A stretch of 64,000 bases of DNA from Amaurobius ferox (taxonomy: Eukaryota > Arthropoda > Arachnida > Araneae > Amaurobiidae): assembly GCA_951213105.1 (NCBI GenBank), contig OX578146.1:56737069-56801068 (forward strand), in the 5' to 3' direction. The notes below the pieces were generated by a model. The model was not told where the DNA came from, ran no database searches, and saw only the letters and a list, made by a program, of their open reading frames with translations. Shown here in pieces: positions 45,920 to 58,216 of this stretch (within the stretch, counting starts at the first letter, position 1; each line of letters begins with the position of its first letter). The position numbers and the translations under genes are program-made.

Positions 45920-46535
45920 CAGCAGACGTATGTGTACTGTGCGTCTGTATAGAAGTATGTAACTGTTCATTTATACAGACATGTATTGACTTTGCATCTA
46001 AGTAGAAGTATGTTGGCTGTACGTCTGTACAGAAGTATGTAGACTATGCCTATATGCAGAAGTACTGTGTATCTCTGCAAAAGTATGTATACTATACATC
46101 TGTCTAGAAGTATGTGGACTGTGCATATGTACAGATGTTTATAAACTGGGCATCTATACATATGTTTATGGTCTGTGCATCTATACAAATGTTTATGAAC
46201 TGTGCATCTCTGCAGAAGTATTTGGACTGCATCTGTGCAGAAGTTATGTGGGCTTTGCATCTGTACAGAAGTATGTGGAATGTGCATTTATGAAGAAATA
46301 ATTTGACTGTACATCTGTACAAAAATACGTGGGATGTGCATCAGCACAGAAGTATGTGGACTGAGCATATGCAGAAATGTGTGGCCTGTGCAACTGTACA
46401 AAATATGTCGACTGTGCATCTGCACAGAAGTGCATGGGTTGTGCACCTGTACATAAAAATGTGGACTATGCATATATGAAGTGCGTGAACTGTATATCTG
46501 TGCAGAAGTTTGTGGACTGTGCATCTGTGTTGAAT
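45920..46535 (+). repeat. 29-30 bp minisatellite, about 20 units
   Basis: Unit of the form GACTGTGCATCTGTACAGAA followed by GTATGTG, degenerate, covering about 600 bp. Several units are 30 bp, so three minus-strand frames of 63-106 residues rich in His, Cys, Thr and Tyr stay open. The frames interrupt one another and have no promoter or start context, so I treat them as by-products. A cysteine-rich repeat peptide cannot be fully excluded. Confidence 0.9.
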
Positions 46536-48338
46536 ACATAATAATGTAGACTTTATAGCACAAACACCTTTCGACATACTTTCAAGATCTTTAGATATTT
46601 GGTATTACTGGTGAATGTGGTAGAATATGCTATTGATAAGATTTTGATATAAATTTGTGTGTTCATTTTATGAGTTTTTATGACATATTAAGGATTTGAA
46701 GAAATTTGGACCACATCATAAAATTAGCAGTAAAAGATATGTAATATCTTGTTGAAATAATGTAATTTTCTTTACAAGCGAGAAACCCAAGTTTAAACCC
46801 CAGTAGTTGTTTCAGTTATCATTGCTCTTTACATTCGATTTTCTGTAACTTTGTGTTTCTCTATAATTTGCTGCTTAATTACCATCATGATTTCTTTTTC
46901 GGAACATTTACTTTAAATTAATCCACTGAGTATAAATAAATGCGGTACTAAATTTTCAAAGTTGGGAAAATGTCAGCATTTCACGGTAAATACTTTGTTT
47001 TATGGAAATATAATTCACCTTCGTATTTAAATTGTAATTTAAGTTTATTTGAATTTAATGTTTTTAAGCTTTTACATTTGACACTTAACTTATTTGTACT
47101 CGTTTCTATGTGGTAAGAAGTACAAAAGGCAGACATTACAGTTTCGCTAAGTTATGTAAATTCTGTGTTGTATGACTTAAGCGTTTTATTGTTATTTAGT
47201 ATATTTTTTGTATTACAGTTTAAATATTTTCTTCTGGAACATTTACGTCGTATTTTAAATCCTCAGTGTTACTCCATATATTACAAATAGATATTTCTCC
47301 CAAGCTTCGTTAGTTCTCAATGGCGAGTGATCATTAAATGTGGCAATAACGCACATCATAAAAATATGATAACCAGTTTTAATTGTTGGCACCGAAAGAA
47401 TATCAAATTGTGTATTTATTACTCTTAAAAAGCAAAGTGGTGTTCTATTAATTCTTTGTATCGTCACCTTTAATCCAAATTTTTGAAATGTTCGATTTTT
47501 TGTTGAGCTAAAAATTGAGGCGAAACGAATGAAACCATAACCAAAATTCACGCTCAAGTAAAAATTCTTCATTATTTTAAAATTTCGTTTTGAAATTTGT
47601 AATTATTTTTTTTTTGCATCGTCAAATCTAATTCGAATTTTCTAAATGTTCGAATACTTCGTAGAGTTGGCATCTGAAACGGATCGGATGAGACCAAAAT
47701 TCTCGCTGAAGTTCAAGTGCTCGATAATTAAGTTCAGTGGTTTTGAGTTTATGATTATTCCTATGCACGACCCGGCTTCTTATTAAAATTTTTGAAATTT
47801 TAGATTTTGCCTCTTTGTCTCGAAGATAAGGTGGATCAAATGAGACAAAAACTAAAATTCTTGCTATAGGAAGTACTCGCTGATTTTGATGGATCACACC
47901 CTCACTCACTTATTCATCATTCAGTTCAATGTGTATTATGTAGACATTAAAACACATCGTTTAAAATGTTTATCACACATACGGAACCCGCTTAAAATGG
48001 GGTTGTCAAAAGTAGGATTGCTCTTCCATTGAAACATTTTCGTTCTCTTTAAACCTGGAACAGCCGATAACTGCAGTGGCAGAAGGAAAACTTTCTATGG
48101 TAAGCACTTATTTCTGTAAAGAACAAGAAATTCAACCAATCCACTCAGCAATCATCAAATTTAAAAAGACTGAACTCAGTTTGCACGAAATTGGTGAATT
48201 AATTGATGTTGTAACTTGTAATGTAATAGCTATCTCAGCCTTTCTAATGCTCTAGTTAGTCGGCTTCCATATGATTTTAGCCATTATAACCTATTACAGA
48301 CAAAGTAAAAATTTACTACAGGCAGCATGACTGAAATT
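46536..48338. other. Intergenic, with a degenerate tandem repeat at 47480-47895
   Basis: Three units of roughly 150 bp share AAATGTTCGAW, GGATGAGACCAAAATTCTCG (or GAATGAAACCATAACCAAAA) and an AAGTTCAAGTGCTCG-like block. Minus frames at 47255-47572 (105 residues) and 47628-47909 (93 residues) cover them but show no domain, and the repeat explains their length. The rest is unassigned. Confidence 0.5.
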
Positions 48339-49074
48339 GGGTCTGGGTCGTAATCCCGACAAGCCAGAATCCCGACAGCCGAAACCCCGACATGCCAAAA
48401 TCCCGACAGGGTCGAAATCTCAACAAGCCAAAATCCCGACAAGGTCGAAATCCCGACAAGCCAAAATCCCGACAGCCGAAACCCACTCTTGCACAGACTA
48501 ATACAACACTAAGGCGGTCATCGCAGTGACGTCACTAGGGTTAGAATTTACTAATCAGCACCCCCCTACACACACCCACACACCCACATGCGCTGGACTC
48601 ACGCTCCCTCTTGTCTCCATCCGCTTGCTACGACAATGGCCATATATTCTGGCATACAGTGATTGGCATGGGGTTGATCTCTCTTCCCCTCTCTCGCATT
48701 TGGGGGGGGGAGAATTGAGAGGAGAGAGAACTATTAATTTGTAAAATGAAGAGATGTAAAAAAGCCTATAATTTTGATCAAGCTATACATATAGGCGTAG
48801 ACAGCCACGTGCGTGTGCCCAGCGTGAGTCCAGCGCATGTGAGTGGGGGGGGGGGTGCTGATTAGTAAATTCTAACCCTAGTGACGTCACTGCGATGACC
48901 GCCTTAGTGTTGTATTAGTCTGTGTAAGAGTGGGTTTCGGCTGTCGGGGTTTTGGCTTGTCGGGATTTCGACTTGTCGGGATTTCGACCCTGTCGGGATT
49001 TTGGCATGTCGGGATTTCGGCTGTCGGGATTCTGGCTTGTCGGGATTTCGGCTGTCGGGATTATGTCCGGAACC
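48339..49074. mobile_element. Foldback element with tandem-repeat arms, MULE-like target duplication
   Basis: 736 bp. The left arm 48339-48590 and right arm 48835-49074 are inverted copies. The outer 150 bp of each arm is an array of 14-17 bp units built on CCCGACAAGCCAAAAT and CCCGACAGCCGAAA. The inner 100 bp of each arm is unique, including GACGTCACTAGGGTTAGAAT and a C/G run. The flanks GACTGAAATT (48329-48338) and GACTGAAGTT (49075-49084) are a 10-bp duplication with one mismatch. Duplications of 8-10 bp with long arms fit Mutator-like or Drosophila FB/Galileo-type elements. No transposase is encoded; the 72- and 63-residue frames are shadows. Confidence 0.88.
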
Positions 49075-49084
49075 GACTGAAGTT

Positions 49085-50052
49085 ATATGCCTCTACAGGA
49101 ATTAGCAAAAAAATTGCATAGCAAGTGTTTCTGCTGTAATTTCAGGTAACTGCTATTTCTTGCTGTAGTACAAAATGTTGAAGCACCATGCTGATTCAGT
49201 AGTTCTTTTAGCATATTTAGCTTCCAATCCTTGCTAGAACACAATGAGAAGCGCAAAACTTAACAACGGATTATTTTATCTGCATTGAGAGTTCAATGTT
49301 AAAATTTTCCCTACCCATTTTCATATCAAACGTTTAACTTTTTACAGTTGTAGACAATGATTTTATGAAATTTGGTTATTATAGAGAATTATTAATGATT
49401 AATAATGATTGTTAATGATGATTAATAATTAATCATGATTGTTCACATTATTTTAAAAAGTAGTGGTATACTAATTTTTAAAGTGTTACACTTATATTTG
49501 ATATTCGTTTGTAATGCAATCATTCAATATGTTTCGCTCCTCAGCTAAGATTATTTTGTCAGATAGCGTAAATGATGATTATAATTATTTTCATGGTAGA
49601 CAACCAAAAAGAGGGAGGGGCTTTGTTTTTTAGATAACTTTTTGTTCAACTTGTCAATATATTATTCCATTTAAATTATGTAATTATTTACTTCACTCAT
49701 AATTATTCAATCAATTTTATCAAGTACCTCTAAATTATTTTTTTATTCCTAAACACTTTCAAAATCTCCAATTAAAAAGGTGGTGGACACGCACCACCTA
49801 GCAAATCGCTTCCAGCTGTCATAGCTGTAGAGTGGCTGTTCCCGGTTAGGCTTGCGCGGAACACTGGGGTTCCAAGACAAATATCCAAGGTTCCCGAATT
49901 TTTTTTTAACATGAACAATCAAATTTGCATCAACTAGATAAAAAGCACAGGCTTTCCAATTGTGACGAAGAAAGTTCCATTGATTCTGAAACAATCGACA
50001 TATACCATTTTATGCTGTTTTTTTTTTATTAAAATTGACCATGTTTAAGAAA
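49085..50052. other. Intergenic spacer
   Basis: AT-rich, with a TTAATGATTAATAATGATTG-type low-complexity run at 49386-49440. No gene recognised. Confidence 0.5.
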
Positions 50053-50650
50053 TAATCAAGAGAGATCAATCATGCATAAAGCACTGATTATGAAACATTT
50101 CCCAAGTGAAATGCAATTTTATTTAAAGATGTCTAAAATGCGATACATTCAGAGCGGATATAATTTAAATTATCTCAGTACTACAATAATTTATTATATT
50201 TGAAAACTTAAAACTTAATAGAAAAAAATGAACTTTATTCAAATGACTTCATCGAAATATAAATCGTCTGGATCTATGTAAAAGCAATGAATATTTCATT
50301 AATATCTATTTTATTCTACACTCCAGTGCTAAATAATTTTGCGTGAAAAAAATTCACCAATCCTTATCAGCAACTTATTAACAACTTATCTTACAATCAA
50401 TTGTTTACATTCTGCATCCATTAAAATCAGGCTTCGTTGCAGAAATAATCAAAATTTGATGATCATTTAAACTAAAAAATATTTTAATTGTGTTGGCTTA
50501 GAATATAGATGCACAGAAAATACGCAAAAATAAAGCGGTTTTGAGACGGATGCAACTCTAAATATAAATGTACACGATTTTTGCACTAGGAAAAAAGATG
50601 AATGTCATATTTAATTGAAGTGGATCACGTGATATCTTCATATGGCATGA

Positions 50651-51022
50651 GTTGTTGTTGCGACCCAGACCGTCCGACCTACCAGAAAGGTGTTTGGGCG
50701 ACCGGGAAGTGCCACCCAATTTAGACCGGAACCCAGTGGGGAGGCATCCACAGGGACCGTGCCCTCCTTCCCCTACCACCAACCTCTCGGAAGGACTTAC
50801 GGACCCACATGTTTAACGTGATCGTACTCCGCATGAACAAGTCGGGAGTTGTGGCAGCGTGCAAATCCAGAGCGCAAACCACCGGGTTGCCGCGCCCGAA
50901 ATGTGCCAACAGCACGCGGTGTTCCCAGGTAGTCACCCATCCAAGTACTAACCGCGCCCTATGCTGCTTAACTTCGGTGATCTAACGAGAACCGGTGTGT
51001 TCAGCACGGTAGGGCAGTTGGC
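50651..51022 (-). mobile_element. Composite 5S rRNA + tRNA SINE, full length
   Basis: Minus-oriented. It starts GTTGTTGTTGCGACCCAGAC and ends with the 5S head (51022 down to 50904). About 14 bp is missing where other copies read GGTAAGGTAACTGTTTGG (near 50690). Only an imperfect target duplication is visible (ATATGGCATGAG / ATATGGTTTGGG), so this insertion is older than those at 2180, 6033 and 44472. Confidence 0.9.
50904..51022 (-). pseudogene. 5S rRNA-like SINE head
   Basis: On the minus strand: GCCAACTGCCCTACCGTGCT, CACCGGTTCTCGTTAGATCA, CCGAAGTTAAGCAGCATAGG, GGTTAGTACTTGGATGGGTG and AACACCGCGTGCTGTTGGC. Of the three 5S heads in the window this one is closest to a normal 5S sequence at its 3' half. 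Confidence 0.9.
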
Positions 51023-51454
51023 CACCATATGGTTTGGGTGTAATGGCCACCATATGGTATGGGTGTAATTATTATTTTAATTTTTATTTTAAAAAGTACC
51101 GAATATATTTCGCTGAAATTTTTTTCTACATTTTATGGGATAATTTGAGTATTACCTAAAGTTTTTGAAGTAATTTGTGAATTTTAACTTTGCTTAAAAT
51201 ATGTTTGAATAATTAGGCCCCATAAGATTCAATGTATTTCACTTTTTCAACCCGAGTTCAATCCAAAACTAATTGGGTGATATTATTCATTTACATTCCC
51301 ATATGTTCCACAGACGGTTTAAACAACCTGCTAAAATTTCAATTTTGATGAAGTCATTTTTACGGAAGCTATCCTGCGAATGCACAGGCAAACAGATAGA
51401 TAGAATAAACAAAGTCTTAGACACTTTTCAACTATGTTGGGAAACGTTAAAAAT

Positions 51455-52029
51455 GGTAGTGTATAAGGAGATTTTTATCAATATAATACATTTACTATAG
51501 TACATATACAGTGCAGTGGAAGGCTTGCGTGTATGCACTACGCATGTGCATTTTGTAGAAGACAAGCAAAAATAAAAAATAAAAATTAGCATATACGAAC
51601 AATTTTATTACATATTTAAAATAAGCATACTTAATCCTCTAATTAATACAGATTTATTTATGTTTTCAAAAATATTTAAATGCGTAGTGCCACATTAGTA
51701 TATGTTTTTTATTTTATAAATTAATTTTTACATTAACTGTAATTTGACTGTTAAAATCCAGAAATTATTCAGCTTATAGAAAAGACCCGCTAGCGCATCT
51801 CATTAAACATGGCAAATACTCAAATATATTTACAAAAACAGGTAATAATGAGTGTCACACTTTTAGTCATAGCTGAAGGCCACATAATTAAAATTTGAAT
51901 ATATTTTTTTTTCCTTAGCAGTCGCCAATTAGTTTTAAAGAAAGAAAATTTCTAATGTGCCCAACACATTTAAGTTTTTTACAGACAAATAAATTTCGTT
52001 TAGCCGATAAATATTAGAAGAATATAACT
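51455..52029. other. Intergenic spacer
   Basis: AT-rich, nothing recognised. Confidence 0.5.
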
Positions 52030-52669
52030 AACTAGCAGCGCATTACCCGCCGTTGCTCGGGACTTACGATGTAAAACTCTGATTAAAATTACACCGAAAC
52101 ATATAGGGTCGTGAATCTTATACATTGTTTTTCCACTGTGAAAGAAGTAAATTCATTGCATTATGTAAAAAAAAATGGATCTGATTGGCCACTCTTTGGC
52201 TAATCAGATCCATTGGATCATACATACATACTTTTCTTCTTTATATATATATATATAGATAGATAGATATTTTTATATTCATTTATTTATTATTCAAATT
52301 TGTTGAGTAAGCCTGTGAAAAATAAACCATGGTGATAGATTTTCCATTTAAATTCATATTTCAAACCTGCAATTTTCAAAGGTGACTAATACGTTCAATA
52401 AACTCCCACAAAACTCAGAGATTTAATTGACTTTCACTTTTTAAACCAACGATTTCCAACCTTTATCGTTGGGAATCATGGAGTTAGAGAGTAGAACTCC
52501 TAGGAAAAGTTCCGTTTTCTATTAATATCTCGACAACCTGGTCTTGGAAACTCGAAACATGGCATTGCAATAGTATGTGAACCAAATTTCATCAAATTTG
52601 GTTCAGCCGTTCTCCCGTGATGTTGGATCATACATACATACATACACACATGCTTTTCTTCTTTATCTG
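52030..52669 (+). mobile_element. Family C dispersed repeat, short copy
   Basis: Opens AACTAGCAGCGCATTACCCG with CCGTTGCTCGGG and closes with TCATCAAATTTGGTTCAGCC, GTTCTCCCGTGATG, a CATA run and CTTTATCTGA. It contains the hairpin at 52175. Confidence 0.65.
52175..52213. repeat. 17-bp-arm hairpin inside family C
   Basis: ATGGATCTGATTGGCCA, five bases, then TGGCTAATCAGATCCAT: 16 of 17 positions pair. It is a compact perfect-looking stem that would fold in either strand. Confidence 0.88.
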
Positions 52670-53813
52670 ATTTCATATCACGGTTGCATTATGGAAAACA
52701 GTCAAAATTGATAGCAATTAAAATGAACATACTTTTGCATGAAAATTATTTTTAACTCTCCTTACGAAAAAGTGAAAATTGTTTCGACCAAATTAAGAAT
52801 GACAGCAGACTTCAGTTCTCTAAGATATATATCATTAACATAAGAAATATGTGTTGTGTGAATCGCTAATAGAAATTCTCAGACATTTATATTCCATAAA
52901 GAAAACTTGAGCAACGTATTTTAATACAAATGGAATAACAATGACGCCTATAGCTGTTTCAAAAATGCTCTGGGTCGCCTTTTTCAGTACTAGACTGAAC
53001 AGCAAACTCGAAGTTGAATAGAAAAAATGAATTTGGGATATTTCTCATGTTTGATTTTGCTGGTCTGGCTAGCACTAACAAAGGGGATTCAGTGCGTTAA
53101 ACAGCTATATGCTGCATTTTTATTCTACTTGTGCTTAAATAAGTTGTTCCAGTTTATTTTTCTTCTGCGCAAAGTGTTTTTCACTCATTGATTTATATTC
53201 TGTATTATTTTCTTTACATATATAGCATAAGATGCATGGAAATAATGGTGACAGAGTTAAAATTCCGATTTCGAAATTTTGTTGGAAGAACACGTTTTAT
53301 GCATCCATGAACTCAAATCGAACTTGAGTATGTGTGTGCATATGCATGTGTGTATGCCTATGACACCGTGGATACGATATATCTTGAACGGAGTGTTAGA
53401 AATGAAATTGTGAACGGTTTTTGCAATCAGCGAATACTGGAACTTTAAACATAATGAAATGCTCTAATGTATTTGAATAAAACTCATGAAAAATCCGGAT
53501 ATCCACATACTATTACAATGCCATTTGCCTGGAGTTAGAGGTTCAGATGATAGAGGTCGATGAGCCGACAATTTGGTGTTATATTTTATATTTCCTATAA
53601 TTGTCATCTTAAATGACGTTTCTTTTTCTCAAAATTAATCTTCAAGGGTCATTTTAAAAGAAATAATTTAATATTGCCATAATTTGAGTGTTTATCTTTT
53701 AACACATTAAATAAAGTCAAAACTATAAAGTTTAATATCTACACTGTTGCCAGATAAAATTTTAAGGAACATAAAACTTTTTTACCCAATGCTATCAGTA
53801 TTTCTACTTTCTC
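52670..53813. other. Intergenic, with a family B-prime fragment
   Basis: About 53255-53500 follows the 5' third of family B-prime (TTTTATGCATCCATGAACTC, GTATGTGTGTGCATATGCAT, GATACGATATATCTTGAACG), without the terminal hairpin. The rest is unassigned. Confidence 0.5.
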
Positions 53814-54440
53814 ATACGTAGTATAGAGAAATTATTGCTTTCATTAAAATTTTCGATTTCGGGATTTTGATAACATATATATTTTAGGGCCTTTTGAACA
53901 CATTTTTACTTATTTTAGAGTAATGTCCGTCTGTCTGTCTGTATAATGTCTGTCGATTTCTTGTATACACGATAACAGTCACAAATATTTATGTATTTTC
54001 ATGAAACTTTATCCTGATTTTAAATTAAAAAATCTATAACTCATTATTTTTTTTTAATTTGAGCGAAAACTTCTAAATTTATTCGAAATTTTATATTTTC
54101 TTAACATGGCAGCATAGGACTAATTTGACATACTCATTGGATGAAAGGGTTTATTTATGGCTTTTATGGGTTTATTTATTACGGATCACGAGACGTAATA
54201 CTTTCAACGATTGCCGTGAAAATAGCCGAGATGCAATTATTTTATTCTTAAAGTCCACGCGGGGGATACATTGTCAGGTATGGTATCAATCGAAATATTT
54301 TTCAAGTCGTTTAAAGTGACGGGTAATACGCTGTAGTTGTAATAATTTGGAACCCGATACAGAATTTTCAAAATTGTTCTGGTAAAATTTGAAAAAAAAA
54401 TGAATTCAGGCATGAGAAAGTCGAGTTGCGCCAGACTGCA
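53814..54440 (+). mobile_element. Family D repeat, copy 2, complete
   Basis: Opens TACTTTCTCATACGTAGTAT then AGAGAAATT (hairpin), with GTCCGTCTGTCTGTCTGT at about 53927-53942. Near its 3' end the inverse motif GCATGAGAAAGT appears at 54410-54421, followed by CGAGTTGCGCC. ACTTTCTCAT/ATGAGAAAGT is thus a perfect 10-bp subterminal inverted repeat. Same plan as families A and B. Confidence 0.82.
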
Positions 54441-55079
54441 GTTCATTATTTCTAATCATCAATCAAATAAATGCAGCAAAGAAAAAACTCCCGCCAAAAT
54501 TGTCACCAAAATGTTAATACTAGCGTTATATATTTCTTTTTATGCCACTCCATAAATCCATCATAAACATTTTGAATTTAAATGCCCCTTTTGTATTTCC
54601 CACTCTAAAAAAAATTGTTTCTATAAAAATGCATGTGTATTGCAGGTAACCACTGATAAAATGTTTGTTTTCTTCAGCTGAAAGAGGGTACATAATATGT
54701 GGATAAGATTAAAATATTTATAGAACTTACGAAAGAAAATTATTTTCATTCCAATATCTTGAAATATAGGTGAAAGTCGTAAAAAACGGTTGCAACTGCT
54801 TTAGTCTGACGAAGTTCTATCATCTGATGAAGACTATATAAAACCTTTTATATTAAAGGTTTTAAATATTTTTACTTTAACTGCAATGACATATAGCCGT
54901 TTGTTGTCTGTAGAGATTCAAAGGTTTTTCGTATCAGGAAAGTCGAGTGGTTATGGTTAGACAGTCCCATGTGGTAGTTCCGTGTACAAATCTTGACGCC
55001 GACAAAATTGTCATTGTAAACTATGGACACTATAAATCTGTAAGTCCGAATGTCCAATCAAGAGATGATAATTTATAGG
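54441..55079. other. Intergenic spacer
   Basis: No gene recognised. Confidence 0.5.
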
Positions 55080-55195
55080 AATGATGGCACGATTCCTGTG
55101 TTTACCACCTTCATTTAATTCCGGTCTAAATTGACGACGTTTTCTAGGCCGTTGACCTTGCACAATCAGGTAGGTCAGAACCTGGGTAGAAGGAA
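55080..55195 (+). mobile_element. SINE fragment, degenerate
   Basis: AATTCCGGTCTAAATTGACG, GGCCGTTGACCTTGCACAAT and CAGGTAGGTCAGAACCTGGG track the last 110 bp of the SINE. Confidence 0.65.
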
Positions 55196-55956
55196 AGAAA
55201 GCGAAATATTTTTGACAAAATCTTTACGATGTTTGCCTCGCCTATGGAGTGAATATTCTATACATCTACTACAGAGACACAATTCATAAGTATAGAGCTG
55301 TATTCTTTATTTAATTAGCTATAAATGATGTGTATAGTTAAACCTGTAGGTTAGTAAATCCTAAGGACATCACGCTTTTTTCACAGCGAGGCAGCGGGGT
55401 TATATCGGATATTTGCCTTAGTCCAGTTCTAACCTACAAATTTAGAGCGTTAAATACTGCTATTGAATTGAATCTTCAGTAACGCAGACTATGACATACT
55501 TTATTTGTGAGTTTTGCAACCTAAAATGAATATTATTAATTCGATGCAAACATCAATTTACTCTTATTATCTTTATAAGAGTTTCCACACGTATTTATAG
55601 TGAGGAAACTGTCTCAAAGACCGCATATATAAAATTTATTTTTTATACTTTATGCAAAATAAAAATTTAGTTCTGAACATGTTAAGAAGTTTTATTTTGA
55701 TTTAATTAGGTATTCGATTCGACACCACCGTGAGATGAAACGGAAAACTTCATATATATTTTTTATGATTTTACCGCGTAAAAAATGCATGATTGATATT
55801 TTTTAAGAAATTTTGGATCCTTTAATCAATTTAAAATAGTTAAACTTCTTCATTGTCAGTAAAAGTTTTGTTTTCCAATCCAGATTGAAGTAGCATGTTT
55901 GTCAGAGTATCCGGTTTGGTCAGACAAAAATAAACTTATTTCCATTCCTTTCTTTC
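55196..55956. other. Intergenic spacer
   Basis: No gene recognised. Confidence 0.5.
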
Positions 55957-57097
55957 AGCGGCGATATTTCTAAATATATCACAATACTACAATAACTTAT
56001 TTTACTTGTAAGTTTACTACCATGAAAGTAAAAGTACTTCCTAACTCCATGATTAAAACTTGAAAAGCAATACTATATAGAATGAGCAAGCATGAAAAGG
56101 CAATACTATAGAATCGGTTGCTTCCCTATGCAAAATCAATGAATGTTTAAATTCATATCAGATATATTTGCAGACTCCAGAGCTAAATAATTTTGCGTTA
56201 AAGAAATTCAGCAGTTCTTATACAACTCATCTTAGAGATTGATGTATTTACATTCTCCATACGAAAAAAGGAGGCTTCGTTGTAGAAAAATCGATGTTTG
56301 ACGATTATTTAAAATGAATTATTGTAATTTCGTTGGCGCAGTATATAGATGCACAAAAAAAATAAAATAAAAAGGTTTTAGGACACTAAATGCAAATTAA
56401 AAAGAACTTTAAAATTCACGATTTTGACACAAGAGGGCTGCCTTTGATCATTGAAACTCAAATATATTGTAACTGCTTTGTTCAAAATATAGATGCAGAG
56501 AAATTAAGCAAAAATAAAGCGGTTTTAGGACGGTTTCAACAATAATCATGACTTAAAATGAACTTTAGAAATCACAATTTTGACACAAGATGGATGACAT
56601 ATTTTATTTTGAAGTGGGTCATGTAATCTCTTCATATAACATGGTTGAAAACCCAGGCAGTCCGACTCATTCTAGGACTTGAGCAACTCATAAAATATGG
56701 TTGTAATTACTATGTTAATTTTTATTTAATAAACTCCCGAATATATTTTGAACTTCTTTTTATATATTTTATGGAATAATTTGAATATTTCCAAAAACTT
56801 TCAAAGCAATTTGTGAACTTTAAATTTGCTTAAAAAATGTTTGAAACATTAGATCTCACTGGGTTTAATGCATTTATTTTTTTCAACCTGGATTCAATCC
56901 CAAACCAGTTGGGTGATATTATTTCTTTATATTCCCTTATGTCCCACAGACCGTCTGAACAACATAATAAAATTTCATTTTGATAAAGTAATTTTTATGG
57001 CAGGTATCGTGCGAACGAACAGACAGACAGACAGACAGACAGACAGAATGAACAATGTCATAAATACATTTCAACTACGATGTAAAATTTTAAAAAC
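55957..57097 (-). mobile_element. Family A repeat, copy 6, with internal duplication
   Basis: Minus-oriented, lacking the first 100 bp. The block with AGATGCACA, AAATAAA..GGTTTTAGGAC and ATTTTGACACAAG occurs twice (about 56318-56450 and 56448-56600), a partial internal duplication. It closes with (ACAG)n at 57021-57050 and AAATACATTTCAACTACGAT. Confidence 0.8.
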
Positions 57098-57190
57098 CAC
57101 TAACATCCGCTGACTGATTTGTTATGACAGCTGTCAGTTTCCTATTATGTGTTTGAAAAACATTTATCATTTATGTATTAATATTAAGGC

Positions 57191-58216
57191 AAATATCTGA
57201 TGTGGGCAACACATGACTTTTCTTATATAATACAATGGATTTACTACCTCTATAGTTAAAAAAGAGGTTTTTCTTATAGCCTATATTCTTTCCAAGATAT
57301 TTACTTTTCGACAATTAGTCGTCATTTTCATTGATTTACTGTCATTTTTATCCATTTGGCGAGAGATTCATTAATTTGGCAACATTTCAAAAAGTCGCCA
57401 AGTTGGCGATATTCCGCCAAATTTGTCGCCAAAATCTCGCCAAGCGTTATGGACGGAGAAATAAGTTATTCTTATAGCAGATAAATACTATTGAAGTTCA
57501 AATACAAAAGTATTACTCAAAGTATGTTTTTTCATGAAAGGAACGAGCTAGATTCATGAGATTGATATCACCAAATTTATCGCATGATATTACATATGAA
57601 AAGTGAACATGTTTCTAAACAGTTAATATTTTTTTTTAATTTATGGGATTTTTTGATAAATTTATTTAAAAATGTGCAATATCTCGAGAACGGTCCACAC
57701 TAGAGTTTCAAAGTTTATGTCAATTGTTCTCTAATAAAAAATTACATAAGAAATATCTATTTGCGTAAATTTATTAGAGGGTTTTTTTTTTTTTTTTACG
57801 ATTTTTTCAAAATTTCACTCGAAAATTTAGAGGGGTTCTAAACATTCGATTGCGTCTAAAAACAATAGGCTACTAGTGTTTACGGATTGTGATTTGTGTA
57901 CTAAATTTCGTTCGAATCGGTCCATTCGTTCGTCAGTTATCGTCTCCACAGACTCACTGACACACACACACACACACACATAGTTTCACACACACACACA
58001 TAGTTTCACACACACACACACACATACTTTCACACACACACACATACTTTCACACACACACATACTTTCATACACACACACACACAGACATCACTTCAAA
58101 AATGTTCGATTCGTGATCAGGGATGCTTGAAACGTGCTCTCCCGTCGAAAACTCGAATTCGAATTTTCGACCCCGTCACAATACTTTCCTTATAGATTAT
58201 GTACATAAGGAAAGTA
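57191..58216 (-). mobile_element. Family B-prime repeat, copy 1
   Basis: Minus-oriented unit of about 1.03 kb. In its own direction it opens TACTTTCCTTATGTACATAA, passes a long (GT)n stretch (57958-58086), contains the F module (57290-57450), and ends AAGAAAAGTCATGTGTTGCC plus CACATCAGAT. The last 25 bp are the same as in family B, although the interior differs, so the two families share termini. Confidence 0.85.

Larger units (their letters stand above)
50053..51454 (-). mobile_element. Family A repeat, copy 5, split by a SINE
   Basis: Minus-oriented diverged copy from AGAGATCAATCATGCATAAA to TAGACACTTTTCAACTATGT with the closing hairpin region. It is interrupted at 50651-51022 by a composite SINE. 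Just after the SINE, CCACCATATGGTTTGGGTGT and CCACCATATGGTATGGGTGT lie in tandem. Confidence 0.8.

Noticed and set aside
47255..47909. Two minus-strand frames of 105 and 93 residues
   Set aside because: The region is a degenerate tandem repeat of about 150 bp and the frames have no recognisable domain.
48339..49074. CRISPR-like array from the regularly spaced CCCGAC units
   Set aside because: Units are 14-17 bp with no unique spacers, and are arranged as mirror-image arms of a foldback element in a eukaryotic genome.
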